From the NCBI GenBank assembly GCA_016618085.1, contig JABLTG010000039.1:56945-120944 (forward strand): 64,000 nt of DNA. The letters run 5' to 3'. Of this stretch, positions 1 to 9,794 are shown in pieces. The notes beneath the pieces are model-generated. The model was not told where the DNA came from. It worked only from the letters and a program-made list of their open reading frames with translations, and ran no database searches. Numbering within the stretch: position 1 is the first letter of the stretch; each line of letters starts with the position of its first letter. The translations under genes and the position numbers were made by a program. Origin of the DNA: Neovahlkampfia damariscottae (lineage: Eukaryota; Heterolobosea; Selenaionea; Neovahlkampfiida; Neovahlkampfiidae).

Positions 1-806
1 TTGATTGTCAAAATTTCATTTTGATGTGTTGATTTTAAACTTTCTAATTCAAGACGTTGTTCTATTTTAACTTGTTTCACTTCAGATTCAAGTTGTTTTG
101 AAAGTATTTTTAATTCTAAATTTTCATTTTCAAGTTTTTCTTTGATTTTTGTAATGGCTGTAAGTTCATATTCAACTTCTCTAAATTTTGAAACACTTTC
201 ACGTGATTCATATTTTAAAGTATGTAATTCAGATTCAATTTCATCTTTTTCTTTAGCATTTCTTTCTAACTTTCGAATTTTTGAATCTCTTTCATCCATT
301 TTTTCTTCAAGTTGTTTTTTTTGTTCTTCAAGAAGTGTTGCTTTTGTTGTTGATTGTTCACATTCTAATTTGAATTGTTCAATTTGTTTTTTTTGTTCAA
401 CCATAATTTCTTCAGGTGTTGGTCCTTTTTCAGGAATATTTGCATTTTGTAATTTATTTTTTGTTGAACTTCCTAAAGGTTTACGAGCTATACTATTCCT
501 TCCAGTTGTTGTGGTTCTTGAAAGTCTTGAAGTATTTGTATTTCTTGTTGAAGAAGTTGTAGGTCTAGTTGTACTTGTTCTACTGGTAGAAAGTCTGTCT
601 GATAGTGATTGTCTACTTCTACTAGTTGTTGTTGTTGAAAGTCTACTTGTTGAAAGATTATTCTCTTTGTTGGAATTAAATTTGGTCAAAGTTAGATTTG
701 TTGCTTTTGTGGTAGTTGGTTTCTTTACAGTTTTCTTCACTTGTGGTGATTCATCTCTTTTTGTTCTATTGTTCAACGTATCCCAAACTTGGTGTTGTTT
801 GCTCAT
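1..806 (-). CDS. Coiled-coil protein, N-terminal part (kinesin-14-like tail?)
   Basis: An open minus-strand frame runs from an ATG at 806 off the left edge of the window. The first 130 or so residues are basic and rich in Ser, Thr and Arg, with a run of SRLSTTT-type motifs. From about residue 145 the sequence becomes a long charged coiled coil (repeated E, K, Q, L heptads) that continues to the edge. A basic, disordered, microtubule-binding-type tail followed by a coiled coil is the layout of C-terminal-motor kinesins (kinesin-14), but no motor domain is visible, so that is only a guess. A TGATTGG promoter element lies about 50 bp upstream. The plus-strand frame across this region is its antisense shadow. 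Confidence 0.65.
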   Translation of the reverse strand, partial: MSKQHQVWDTLNNRTKRDESPQVKKTVKKPTTTKATNLTLTKFNSNKENNLSTSRLSTTTTSRSRQSLSDRLSTSRTSTTRPTTSSTRNTNTSRLSRTTTTGRNSIARKPLGSSTKNKLQNANIPEKGPTPEEIMVEQKKQIEQFKLECEQSTTKATLLEEQKKQLEEKMDERDSKIRKLERNAKEKDEIESELHTLKYESRESVSKFREVEYELTAITKIKEKLENENLELKILSKQLESEVKQVKIEQRLELESLKSTHQNEILTI

Positions 807-856
807 TGTTGTGTTGTCGTTGAAAAAAAGAAAAGTGTTTGAGCGCCAAAAATCAA

Positions 857-863
857 CCAATCA
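857..863 (-). promoter_or_regulatory. CCAATCA-type promoter element
   Basis: The plus strand reads CCAATCA, about 50 bp upstream of the minus-strand ATG at 806. A TTTATAAA stretch lies next to it. Confidence 0.5.
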
Positions 864-886
864 TTTTATAAATAATTAACTACATT

Positions 887-2236
887 TTATTGGTCCAATT
901 GTCTCTCTTGTAAATCGATTTCTTTGACCGTTTTTAATTGTTCAACAATTTCCTTTGGAAACTTACAATTTTGAAATTTAATCTTTTTCAAATTTGACTT
1001 TGCAAAATATTGAATTACACCAGAAGTTAATTTTGACAAATCAACACCTTCAATCTCTAAATTAAATAAATTTTTGGCAAAAAGTAAATTTTTAAAATCT
1101 TCATCTTCATATTCAATAAATCTTCTTTCAAATAATTTAACCATTCGAAATTGTTTTAAATTTGGAATTAAAAGACATTCTCTAAAATCTTTTTGTGAAA
1201 TGACACTTTGAATTTGTAAATATTCCAAAGAAGTTGATTTTCTAATATTTTCAAAATTTCTACAACGAACTAATGAAATACCTTTTAAAAAATCAAAAAA
1301 AAAAAACTTCTATTTTTACCTTTTAATTTTGTCAATTGTAGAATATAATCAACTTCAATTTCATCAGCACCAAGTAACTCTAAATCTTTTGAATTATTTA
1401 CAATAACCTCTTGATTATTTTTTGATAATCCAGAACCTAAAAAAAATAAATAAAGTGTTTTAAGTTGAGATAATCCAGAAAGTGGTTGTAAACCTTCTGA
1501 TGTTACACCATGTCCATGAATGAATAAATATTTTAATTTTGGAAATGATGAAAATTGAATCATATTTACTAAATCATCATCTAAACGACATATATCTTTT
1601 TTTTAAAAAAATCAACTTTTTTTTTTTTTTTTTACCAAGTCTCAAAGATAAAAGGTTATGAGATGAAAGTTCTTTTGCTATTTTTTCAAAATCGAAATTT
1701 AATTGAGATTCAAAATCAAAATTCTTCAGTTTGTTGTTTTTCATGATTATAAGTATCTTTTTGTCAATAACTGAGTTTTGAGAAGTTCTGTTGTCTCGAA
1801 TTTTTAATGAAGTTATAGATTTGAATTTTAAAATCTCGTCTTTTATATCTTCTTCTGTGTTTTCTATAAGTAATTCTGATAAAGAATTCATTAAAATTTT
1901 ATCATTCAAATTTGAAGAGAACATATTTTGAAGTGATGTTGTGTTTGTACTTAAACGAAATAAGTTCCGAGGTAATGGCAAGTATTTTGGATAATGAAAT
2001 AATTCCATGGATGAAAATATCAAGAATATTTTCCTTCTTGAATCTGCCTCGAAGTATCCAAAGAGTGAATATAAACTAAAGTTCAAAGGTTGTTTGTAGT
2101 TGTAGAATTTTAAAATGTACAATATAATCGAGTATGGAATCTTATTCAATTGAACAGACCTCCTTATCTTCTTTGAAGGTGAATTTTCAGAAGTTTTTGA
2201 AGGACTGAAGGTACTGTTTGATTTTTCTTTCTTCAT
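887..2236 (-). CDS. Leucine-rich-repeat protein, three exons
   Basis: The protein starts at ATG 2236 and is joined across two mini-introns, at about 1596-1635 (40 nt) and 1282-1319 (38 nt). Splicing keeps one frame of about 400 residues. The N-terminus is polar and Ser-rich, and a hydrophobic stretch after it (PYSIILYILKF) resembles a degenerate F-box start. The rest is irregular leucine-rich repeats of the RNI/F-box-LRR kind (for example LKYLFIHGHGV, LKTLYLFFLGSGL, LFNLEIEGVDLSKL). It is probably a substrate-recruiting or scaffold protein, but no specific partner can be named. Confidence 0.7.
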
Positions 2237-2468
2237 CGATTTGATTGGGTATTTTTTTGGTTGGATTTTTTTACAAAAAAAAAACTATGAAAAATTTACA
2301 AAAGAGACTTCAAAATGACAAGAAAATGAATTTTGACAAATTGATGTAAATATGATTGGTGGAATAAAAATATCTCGATTGGGGTCGGAATTACTTTTTT
2401 ATCAATTTTTTTGACAAAAATGCATTTCACAAAAACCATTTAACATTGACGGAGAAATTAAGAATTGT

Positions 2469-2475
2469 CCAATCA
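2469..2475 (+). promoter_or_regulatory. CCAATCA promoter element
   Basis: CCAATCA lies 25 bp upstream of the ATG at 2501. It falls inside the longer frame that would have to begin at a TTG at 2465, which supports the ATG start. Confidence 0.5.
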
Positions 2476-2500
2476 CCAGACTAAAATTTTTAACGTCGTT

Positions 2501-3838
2501 ATGAGTGACCACGATAACATCGAAGAACCAGGTAATTCACCTCAAATAGAGACCATAGAATCAAAAGATAAAGCTCTGGAAGCAGTGGTTGCTCATTCAC
2601 ATATGTTGCAACATGTTTCACCAAAACTCCAAAAAGACAAATTTGTCGTTCTTGAAGCTATTAAAAAAGATCCATATAATCTTTGCGCTGCATCAATCGA
2701 ATTACAAAATGACAAAGAAATAGTTTTAACTGCTGTATCTTTGAACGGAAATGTTTTACGTTTTGCTTCAAAAAACTTGCAAAGTGATAAAGAGGTTGTT
2801 TTAGCTGCTGTAAAATCAAATGGAAACTCATTACGTTACGCTTCAAAAAAACTGAGAAATGACAAAGAGATTGTGAGCCAAGCAGTATCCACTTGTGGCT
2901 TTTCCATTTTTGAAGCATCAGAAGAATTACAACAAGACGAAGAAATAATATTATGCGCTATAAAAGAAGACCTTTCTTTATTTTCATCATTAACTTCATC
3001 ACAAATGTCAAAAGAAGTAATACAATTTTGCCTAAATGGAAATACATCCTTACTCAAATATGTACCTTTAAAATTTTATGAAGATGCTGATATCATTAAA
3101 TTTTTGATAAAAACAGAACCTAGGTTAATTCAGAAATCTAAAGTTGCTCTTAAGAATCCAGAGTTGGTATCTATTGCTGTTGAATATGATGGTTTATTGT
3201 TAAATTATGCCCATGAAACTGTACAAAATAACTTTGATGTCGCTTTGATAGCTGTAAAAAATAATGGATATGCTTTAGAGTTTTGTAGTCCTCAACTTAG
3301 GAATGACCCACACATTGTTGAAGAAGCTGTAAAACAAGAAGGTTTTGCTTTGAAATTCGCATCTGAAGAATTAAAAAATGATAAATATGTTGTTCTTAGA
3401 GCTATTGAACAAGATGGTGGTTCTTTACAATTTGCTTCAGATGAATTTAAAAACAACAAAGAAATTGCAATTGAAAGTGTAAAAAGAGATGGTTGTTCAA
3501 TTGAATTTTGTTCACCAGAATTAATTGTTGACCGAGATGTAGTTATAAGTGCTGTTACAAATGATGGAAATGCTTTATATTATACTTCTGATGAAATAAA
3601 AGAAGACAAAGATATTGTTTTACTTGCTGTTTCAACAACAGGAAATGCTCTTCAATACGCATCAGATGAATTGAAAGATGATGAAGAAGTTGTTTTAACA
3701 GCTTTCAAACAAGACTCAGATGCTGTTTCTTTTGCCTCTGAAAGAGCTCAAATGATTCTTGAAGAATTATTGGAGAATGGTGAATTATCAGAATCAAGTC
3801 CACAACCAAATTATTATTCTGATGATGAATTTATTTAA
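2501..3838 (+). CDS. DUF4116 repeat protein
   Basis: A single-exon protein of about 445 residues made almost entirely of 24-25-residue DUF4116 repeats. Each repeat reads roughly L-N-D-K-E-[IV]-V-L-x-A-V-x-x-[DN]-G-x-[AS]-L-[RQ]-[FY]-A-S. At least a dozen copies can be counted, with the central ones (residues 150-240) more degenerate. The C-terminus is acidic and Ser-rich. DUF4116 proteins are expanded in protists such as Naegleria and in some large DNA viruses, and their function is unknown. I chose the ATG at 2501 over an upstream TTG. A decayed fragment of the same family lies at 7.84-7.98 kb. Confidence 0.85.
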   Translation: MSDHDNIEEPGNSPQIETIESKDKALEAVVAHSHMLQHVSPKLQKDKFVVLEAIKKDPYNLCAASIELQNDKEIVLTAVSLNGNVLRFASKNLQSDKEVVLAAVKSNGNSLRYASKKLRNDKEIVSQAVSTCGFSIFEASEELQQDEEIILCAIKEDLSLFSSLTSSQMSKEVIQFCLNGNTSLLKYVPLKFYEDADIIKFLIKTEPRLIQKSKVALKNPELVSIAVEYDGLLLNYAHETVQNNFDVALIAVKNNGYALEFCSPQLRNDPHIVEEAVKQEGFALKFASEELKNDKYVVLRAIEQDGGSLQFASDEFKNNKEIAIESVKRDGCSIEFCSPELIVDRDVVISAVTNDGNALYYTSDEIKEDKDIVLLAVSTTGNALQYASDELKDDEEVVLTAFKQDSDAVSFASERAQMILEELLENGELSESSPQPNYYSDDEFI

Positions 3839-3861
3839 AATTTTTAATTTTTTTTTTTTTG

Positions 3862-5072
3862 TTAATCAAAATAATAATCAACTTCTTCTTCATCTGAACA
3901 TTCTGAATTGTCATTGAATGTGATTCCACTTCCAATTTCATTAAACAATTTCTTATTCACTTCTAATTTCTTTTTTACAAATTCTTGTTTTATAACACCT
4001 ACTTTTCCACTTTTAATTTTGTTTAAATAAGTGTCAATATCATCCATTTTTACTTTTCTTAAAATACCAGGTGATTCAGAAAAACTATTTTCAGGTGTCG
4101 AATGTTGTACAAATGTTCGGTTGAATTGTAAATCATCAAATGAACAATTTAAAGAATCATTCATTAAATTTTCGTCTTGTTCTTCTTCACTAAAAATATC
4201 ATCTGTATGTTTTGAATCTGCGTGTTTTAAAAGCATTCTCATCTTTCTTTTTTTGTTGACTTTTCCTTTCATATTTTGAAGTTCATTTAAAACAATAGGA
4301 TGTGATTTAACTTTCTTTGTTCTTTTTGGTGTCTTTATACGATCTTGGTAATGAAATTGACATTGTTGTGCTGTTTTTCCTTCAACTTCCAATGAAATAA
4401 CATTCCAGTAGTTTTTTGTTTTAATAGGTACTGAACCTATTGCTTGATGTAATTGTTCATTTTGTTTTCTTGACCATGGTTCTTGTGGTTCTGTTTTTCT
4501 TTTTTTCTTGGCTTCAGGTGATTGGTAGTGTATGATTAACCGATTTTCTAAAGTTGGAGTGGATGACTCTTTCAAATCATTTGAAATTTCTTTTTTTATT
4601 TCTTTTTTTCTGAATATTTCGTCCTCTGAGTCTTCTTCGTCAAGAGAAAAATCTGAACTATCTTCTTCAACAACTTGTTTTTTTATTTTTTTTTCCACTG
4701 ATGATTTTTTTACAATGACAGTTCTTTTTGCTTTTGATATTAAATTTGAATCTATTTCAATTTTTTTAGGACTTGTTTCAGTTCGTTTTAATGGTGTTTT
4801 TGAAACTGTTAATCTAATTTTTTTTTTTGGTTTATAGTTCAGAATGAGATTTGGATCTAAAATATCTTTCTATGATCACTTTTAATGAATTAATAATTTT
4901 ACCTCGTTGACCCAAGAATTCATCCATGAAGAAAGATTTTTCCATTTGATCAAATATTGAACATTATCCTGAAGAAAAAATGAGAAAATTATAGATTTAC
5001 TTCTTTTGTTCTTTTGTTCAAAATTCTTTCTACTTTTTGAATTTCAACTTTTACTTCTTTGTCCTCGTCCAT
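3862..5072 (-). CDS. Chromodomain plus SANT/Myb nuclear protein
   Basis: Three exons join across introns at 4969-5000 (32 nt) and 4857-4902 (46 nt). Residues about 12-50 (VERILNKR... YLIKWKNLSSWMNSW) look like a chromodomain, with the expected hydrophobic start and KW...W aromatic positions. A basic linker and an acidic stretch follow. Residues about 190-235 (PWSRKQNEQLHQAI ... YWNVISLEVEGKTAQQC) form a SANT/Myb helix set of the kind seen in MIS18BP1/KNL2 and other chromatin proteins. The C-terminus ends in an acidic tail. The protein probably binds methylated histone tails. It starts 89 bp from the divergent gene at 5162, so the two likely share a promoter. Confidence 0.7.
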
Positions 5073-5161
5073 CAAAACCAAAAAAACAGTTAAAAAACTG
5101 ACAAATCAAATTGTCTAAAATAAACCAATTATTTTAATTCCCACCACCAACAGAAAAGTTA

Positions 5162-5829
5162 ATGATTCGTGCACCATTGTCGGATGTTTCAATTGATCAA
5201 ATAAACCGAGAAAGTGATACCAATAAAAAGAAAGTCCGTTTGGTATCAACTAATGAGCATCAAAAAGAATATATAGTTTCAAAAACAGTCGTTTTCAATG
5301 AATCTGAAGATTCCAAAGAATTAAAACGAAAAAGCACCGAAAATAAATTTAAATTGGAAGAACTACTCAAACAAAATAAAATACTTCAAGATAGATGCAA
5401 CTTTTTAGAAAACGAAAATAAGTTGACGAAAAATGCAAACAAACTTCTTCAACAAAAAGAAGAAAATTTTCAAAAAGAAATTAATGATTTAAAACAACAA
5501 TTAGATCATATAATAACATTGTACAAAACTTCAAGAGAAGAGAATGAAATCAAACAAGACCACTTGGAAATTCAAATTGATGATTCTATTTCATCTGAAT
5601 CACCAATAAATCAAATTTTAATTAATAATAAAAATGAAGAAATTAACGCTTTACGTATGAGTAATGAAATTTTATATCAACAAGTAACTGAATTTTTTTT
5701 TTTTTATTTTTTAAAAAGTTGAAAGAAGTCGAAAATACTTTCAAATCTAATGAAGAAGAAGCCTTAGATATGATTTCAGATTTGAAACAAAAACTCAAAT
5801 TAATGGAAGAAAAAAATAAAAACAATTAA
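5162..5829 (+). CDS. Coiled-coil protein, two exons
   Basis: Begins at ATG 5162. The 35-nt intron at 5684-5718 (GTAACT...AAAAAG) joins YQQ to LKEVE. The N-terminal 45 residues are unstructured; residues about 50-205 are a nearly continuous coiled coil (LEELLKQNKILQDRCNFLEN and similar heptads). No catalytic or membrane segment is seen. It is divergent from the chromodomain gene. It may be a cytoskeletal or spindle-associated protein, but the sequence does not say which. Confidence 0.65.
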
Positions 5830-5935
5830 TTTTTTAATGTTCTCCCTGGATTTCATGGGTTTTTCACCTCAATTCTTAATTGTTCTTGTTTCCTTAAAAC
5901 GAATATTCGAGATTGAACTATTTCATTGGTTAAGA

Positions 5936-6874
5936 ATGAAGCACAAGTTCAACTTTTTGTTTTATGGACCTGATTCATGTGGAATTGAAGTAATCTCAGA
6001 ATATCTCTGTGACCACTATGGTCTTTCATATATTACAAGAAATAATTTAATACAATATGCAATTGAATCTTGGCCAGAAGACAATATAGAAAGGTTTAAA
6101 AAAAAAAAAATTAAAACAAAATAGAAAAACATTAATCAGATATTTAAGAAATCAACAAGAAGATAAAATAACTGAAAAATTAATGGCTGAAATATTTTCA
6201 ACTTTTTATCATGACAAACATGAAACCAAAGTTAATGGTTTTATTTTTCACAATTTTCCAAGTACTTTGGAAGAATGTAAAATGATGGGTAATAAAAAAA
6301 AATGTTTATGATTTTTAGAAATGATACTTACTCATTATGATGAAAAATTGACAAATGTTTTTTCATTCAACATTTCACAAGAGAATTTAGAGAAAAGAAA
6401 AAGTTTCATTTGTTACTCTAAACCTGCACCAAGATTTTATTATATAGGTTATAATGACCCAATAACAGGGTTATTTGATGATGTAAAATGTTCATTTTTT
6501 TTTCAATTCTTTGGTAGATTACAGGTGAAAGTTTAATTGAAAATAAATCAAGTTTCACTGTTGAAGATTTTGAAAAAAAACACGAAGATATTTTAATTAG
6601 ACATGTAAAGATTTTTATTGAAGTTAATGGGAATTTACCACTTCAACAAGTGTTAGATAATGTGGATGATGAAATTGAATTGGCTACAAAACCTACTTTC
6701 TACTTGGCTGTTCTTGCAAATCACTTACTTTTAAATGGAATGAGTAGTTTACTCAAAGAAGCATACAATGTACTCAAAGAAGCTTATCCAAATGGAAAAG
6801 TGAAATCTTATTCGTATGTGCTGGATTATTTGGTGTCTGCTGTCATTGTGACAGTAAAAGAAAGTTTACAATAA
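5936..6874 (+). CDS. Adenylate-kinase-like protein with degenerate P-loop
   Basis: Four exons with introns at 6094-6124, 6289-6318 and 6483-6517. The spliced protein follows the order of an AK3-type nucleoside monophosphate kinase: a P-loop position near residue 10 (FYGPDSCGIE), then IFHNFPSTLEE where kinases have the GFPRT motif, then a LID-like part (KPAPRFYYIGYNDPITGLFDD followed by ITGE, compare VTGEPL). The Walker A lysine and the R of GFPRT are missing, so catalysis is unlikely. The C-terminal 75 residues are helical. I chose the ATG at 5936 because an ATTGG element lies 12 bp upstream; an in-frame ATG also exists at 5837. The stop is 7 bp from the convergent Borealin-like gene. Confidence 0.6.
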
Positions 6875-6881
6875 AAAAAAT

Positions 6882-7263
6882 TTATTGTGAAAGAAAGTTT
6901 TGAATTTCTGATGTTTTACTCTCAGAATAATTTGATAAACTTGGTTTATGAATTGTTGATGATGTTTTTACAGTTCCATTTGGAGTGAAAAGAGCAGTTT
7001 TTGTTGCTGGTCTAATTTTATGAGTTTTTAAATATGTTTCCAAATCTTCATTGTATTTTTCTTTGTATTCTTTCATTTTCATTGTTTTAATAGTGCTTGG
7101 AATTTTTGATAATTGAAGTTGAAGTTTTGTGTCAAGCAAAGAGAGCATAACTTGTTGTTGTTGTAATAATTGTTGAACTCTTGCGTCAACTAAAAAGTAA
7201 AAAAATCTAGAAAGGATTACCTTCGCAGTCAATTTCTAAAAGAACTAAATCCAACGACGTCAT
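6882..7263 (-). CDS. Borealin/Nbl1-like N-terminal domain protein
   Basis: Two exons, with the intron at 7190-7220 (31 nt), give a protein of about 115 residues. Residues 5-55 (EIDCEVDARVQQLLQQQQ ... LQLQLSKIPSTIKTMKMKEYKEKY) match the pattern of the Borealin/Nbl1 N-terminal helix: an FD-R-EVE-R-like start, a hydrophobic heptad, then L-x-x-P-x-x-[IL]-x-x-M-x-x-x-EY. In other eukaryotes this helix packs with INCENP and Survivin in the chromosomal passenger complex. No C-terminal Borealin dimerisation domain is present, as in yeast Nbl1. The remainder is Ser/Thr-rich. A CCAATCAAATC promoter lies about 36 bp upstream. Confidence 0.5.
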
Positions 7264-7835
7264 TACAAGTTTAAGCGCGAAATTGATTTGATTTGATTGG
7301 ACCAATATTTCGGAGTAAATAATTTTCACAATTATAACAATTGTAATACAATTACTTATTACGTACAAATAAAGGTTGAAGAAAAATTATCCAATGAGCA
7401 TAAAGATGAATTAGATGGGAAAGACGAAAAACAGAACACATAAAGAGACAAATGTAATGAAAGGCCAACATTTTTTCTTGCCAACAAAAACAGTCAACAT
7501 TATTCCCTTCCAGAAACTTTTTCAATTTTAGGATGTGGGTTGGAGTGTGAAATGAATAACACACAAACAAATGAACAAACACAATGTTGTCAACAAACAG
7601 GAAGGATATTTGACCAATCACACCACAATTTTTTTTACATTCGTTTGTTTGTTTGTTCATAAAAGACAGTAAAACCAAAAATTTAACGTTGTAATTTAAA
7701 CCAATGAAATCGTTTAAATTCGACCAATAAAATATTCGTACTTCAGCGTTAGGTCAGTCTTATACTTCGTCAATTTTTTACTCAGAAGCGAATTATACAG
7801 CCACAACATGTAACCAAATACACCACCAGCTGAAA
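7264..7835. other. Gene-poor stretch, no supported gene
   Basis: A 108-codon minus frame at 7352-7678 begins at TTG and resembles no domain. The strand around 7550-7660 holds simple CAAA/TTTG repeats (ACAAACAAATGAACAAACAC and its reverse). CCAAT-type elements occur at about 7299 and 7612, but I see no exon attached to the second. Confidence 0.4.
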
Positions 7836-7978
7836 CAATTCATTTTGGAAGCAGCAAAATACCATATCATTCACTTGAGTATGCATATTCAAGGAATGAA
7901 AAATGATAAAGAAGTGGTTTTGGAAGCAGTAAAACAGGATGGTTCTTCACTTCGATATGCATCATCCATTTAATTTCT
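7836..7978 (+). pseudogene. Decayed DUF4116 repeat fragment
   Basis: About one and a half DUF4116 repeats can be read on the plus strand (ILEAAKY, HSLEYAYSR, then NDKEVVLEAVKQDGSSLRYAS). The pieces lie in different frames and end in a TAA at about 7977. There is no start or further repeats. It looks like a broken partial copy of a gene like the one at 2.5-3.8 kb. Confidence 0.6.
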
Positions 7979-8030
7979 TTATCATTTTGTAGTTTGTCAT
8001 ACAAAATGATAAAGAAATTAAATGGATGAT
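7961..8030. repeat. Perfect 31-bp inverted repeat, 8-nt loop
   Basis: Left arm 7961-7991 and right arm 8000-8030 are exact reverse complements, separated by GTTTGTCA. The arm overlaps the end of the DUF4116 remnant and itself contains the repeat's NDKEI codons in inverted orientation, as a template-switch copy would. Confidence 0.85.
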
Positions 8031-8065
8031 TTTGATCTACACTTGCAGTCCATGTTTCATCCAAG

Positions 8066-8280
8066 TTATGGTAAAAATATAAATAGCATGTGATTTTTCA
8101 TCTGAGAATATTTTTTGAGAAATTTCTCTACTGCATCATGGACAATTTCAGTTTTCTGTTTTTTTGCTTTATGCTCTTCATCATCTTGGTCACTCTCAGA
8201 TTCTATATATAATGATTCTTCTTCTTCTACTGCTTTAAATTCTTGTGTTGACCATAAATCTTTTGTTAAATTTGTAAACT
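8066..8280 (-). pseudogene. Possible orphan exon, acidic protein fragment
   Basis: On the minus strand a frame reads FTNLTKDLWSTQEFKAVEEEE and continues with an acidic, Lys-rich segment ending near KKYSQMKNHMLFIFLP. It is preceded by TTGATAG, a plausible 3' splice site, and an ATG 80-90 bp further upstream (about 8349) could be a first exon. Composition is coding-like, but no family is recognisable and the 5' splice site is unclear. It may be a small two-exon gene or a remnant. Confidence 0.3.
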
Positions 8281-8425
8281 ATCAATTTTATGTGAAAGTT
8301 TTTTTGAACAAGAAATAAATTAAAAAAAAGAAAATTTTTATAAAGAATGTCATTTCAAAAGCCTACAAATATATAAAAAAAGAAATCTTCTTGATCCATA
8401 AATGAACATAAAATTACAACTGATT

Positions 8426-9511
8426 TTATTTTTTATTTTTTTCAATTAATTTTCTATCAATAAAAAATTGAATTGTATCTTTGATTGAATCTTCAACACT
8501 CATAAATTCAAAATTTAATTCATTCTTAATCTTTGAATTATCAACACAATACTTCATACCTAAATTTGTTCTTAAATAAGAGCCCATTCCAACAGGTTGA
8601 AAATAAGACAAAACAGTTGTCAAAGTAGTGCCAAAAAATCCAGTGGCATCTGTTGTCGGAACTTTTGCGGAGTATTCTGGAAAGTGTTTTGAAAGCATCA
8701 CACATAAGTCCTTCAAGTCAACTGATTCTGAAGCACATATGTATCTTCCATTTGCTTTTGGATTTTCCATTGCTTGTATATGAGCTTTTGCAACATCTCT
8801 CACATCCACACCTGACCAGTTCAAATCAAGAACCATTGGAAATTCACCACTTAAAATTTGTTTTAGAACAGCTTGTGATTCAGAAAGTGAGTCTTTGTGA
8901 CCAGGTCCAAAAACAAATCTATTCAAAAAATGTTAATTTTTTTCTTCTAACGTTGGATTGATGACTACAAGGTCAAAATTCGGTTTTTTTTCTTCCATGA
9001 ATTTCCAAGCTGCTTCTTCAGCAAGTTTTTTACTATAGTAATATGGATTTCTTGTTAAACTTGAATCATTATTCCAGTCTTTTTCTGTGTAAGTTATTTT
9101 TGGGTTTGGTGAGTCTGTTATAGCAGCAACTGAAGATGTCAAGACAACTCTTTTGACAGTTTCTGATTTCGAACAAGCTTCAAGCATTGAAAGAGTTCCT
9201 TTTAAAGCTGGATCAACCAAATCTTTTTGAGCATCTTTAATGTCCATCACAAAAGGAGAAGCAACATGTAAAACATATTCACAACCCTTTACAATATCAT
9301 CAAAGGCACCTTCATCAAGTAAATTAGCTTTGAATAATTCTAATTTGTCTCCATCTGAGTCCAATTTCTTGATGACGTCATTAGATTTAGATTCAACATT
9401 TCTAACAGTTCCTTTGACTTTGTACCCTGATTTTAAGAGATTTTCAATGATATGAAGTGCAATAAATCCACTTGCTCCTGAAACAACAACAGGTTGTTCT
9501 GTCACTCCCAT
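8426..9511 (-). CDS. NAD(P)-dependent reductase, extended SDR (DFR/CCR/Gre2-like)
   Basis: Two exons with a 33-nt intron at 8919-8951 give about 350 residues. The Rossmann motif is at residues 8-15 (VSGASGFIA), the catalytic Tyr/Lys pair is YYYSKK near residue 168, and NPT...GPG follows it, as in dihydroflavonol/cinnamoyl-CoA/methylglyoxal reductases. The family reduces small aldehydes or ketones with NADPH in the cytosol; the substrate here is unknown. The start at 9511 is preceded by CCAATCAG 23 bp upstream. A longer frame would run into the neighbouring tRNA and is rejected. Confidence 0.85.
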
Positions 9512-9670
9512 GTTTTTCTGATGTGATTCTGATTGGAAAACAATTTCCGGACCAATGACATTAAACTTATACAGAATTTTCTTTTTTCTTCCAAAAAACT
9601 GGTCAAATTTGATAGAATCTCCATTTTTATTTAACATCACAATTCTTGTCAGACATGAAACAAAAAAGAA

Positions 9671-9743
9671 CTCCTCCACTTGGGTTCGAACCAAGGACCT
9701 GTAGGTTAACAGCCTAACGCGCTACCGACTGCGCCATGGAGGA
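9671..9743 (-). tRNA. tRNA-Asn (GTT), copy 1
   Basis: A 73-nt cloverleaf. The acceptor arms TCCTCCA/TGGAGGA pair fully, the D-arm is GCGC/GCGC, the anticodon loop is CTGTTAA (anticodon GTT), and the T-loop is TTCGAAC. The anticodon stem has a T/C mismatch at its outer pair. GTTCTTTTTT, a poly-T terminator, follows. Confidence 0.95.
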
Positions 9744-9794
9744 TTTGTTAATTAAAATAGAAAATAAAAAAATCAAATAACAGGGAACACTAGG

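Noticed and set aside
142-879. 245-codon plus-strand frame rich in Ser, Phe and Val
   Set aside because: It is the antisense of the coiled-coil gene on the minus strand, whose frame is open to the window edge and has normal composition.
7550-7660. Possible CRISPR-like or tandem array of CAAA units
   Set aside because: The units are simple sequence without fixed spacers; no direct-repeat array exists in this window.
7352-7678. 108-codon minus frame in the gene-poor stretch
   Set aside because: It begins at TTG, overlaps simple CAAA repeats and has no recognisable domain.
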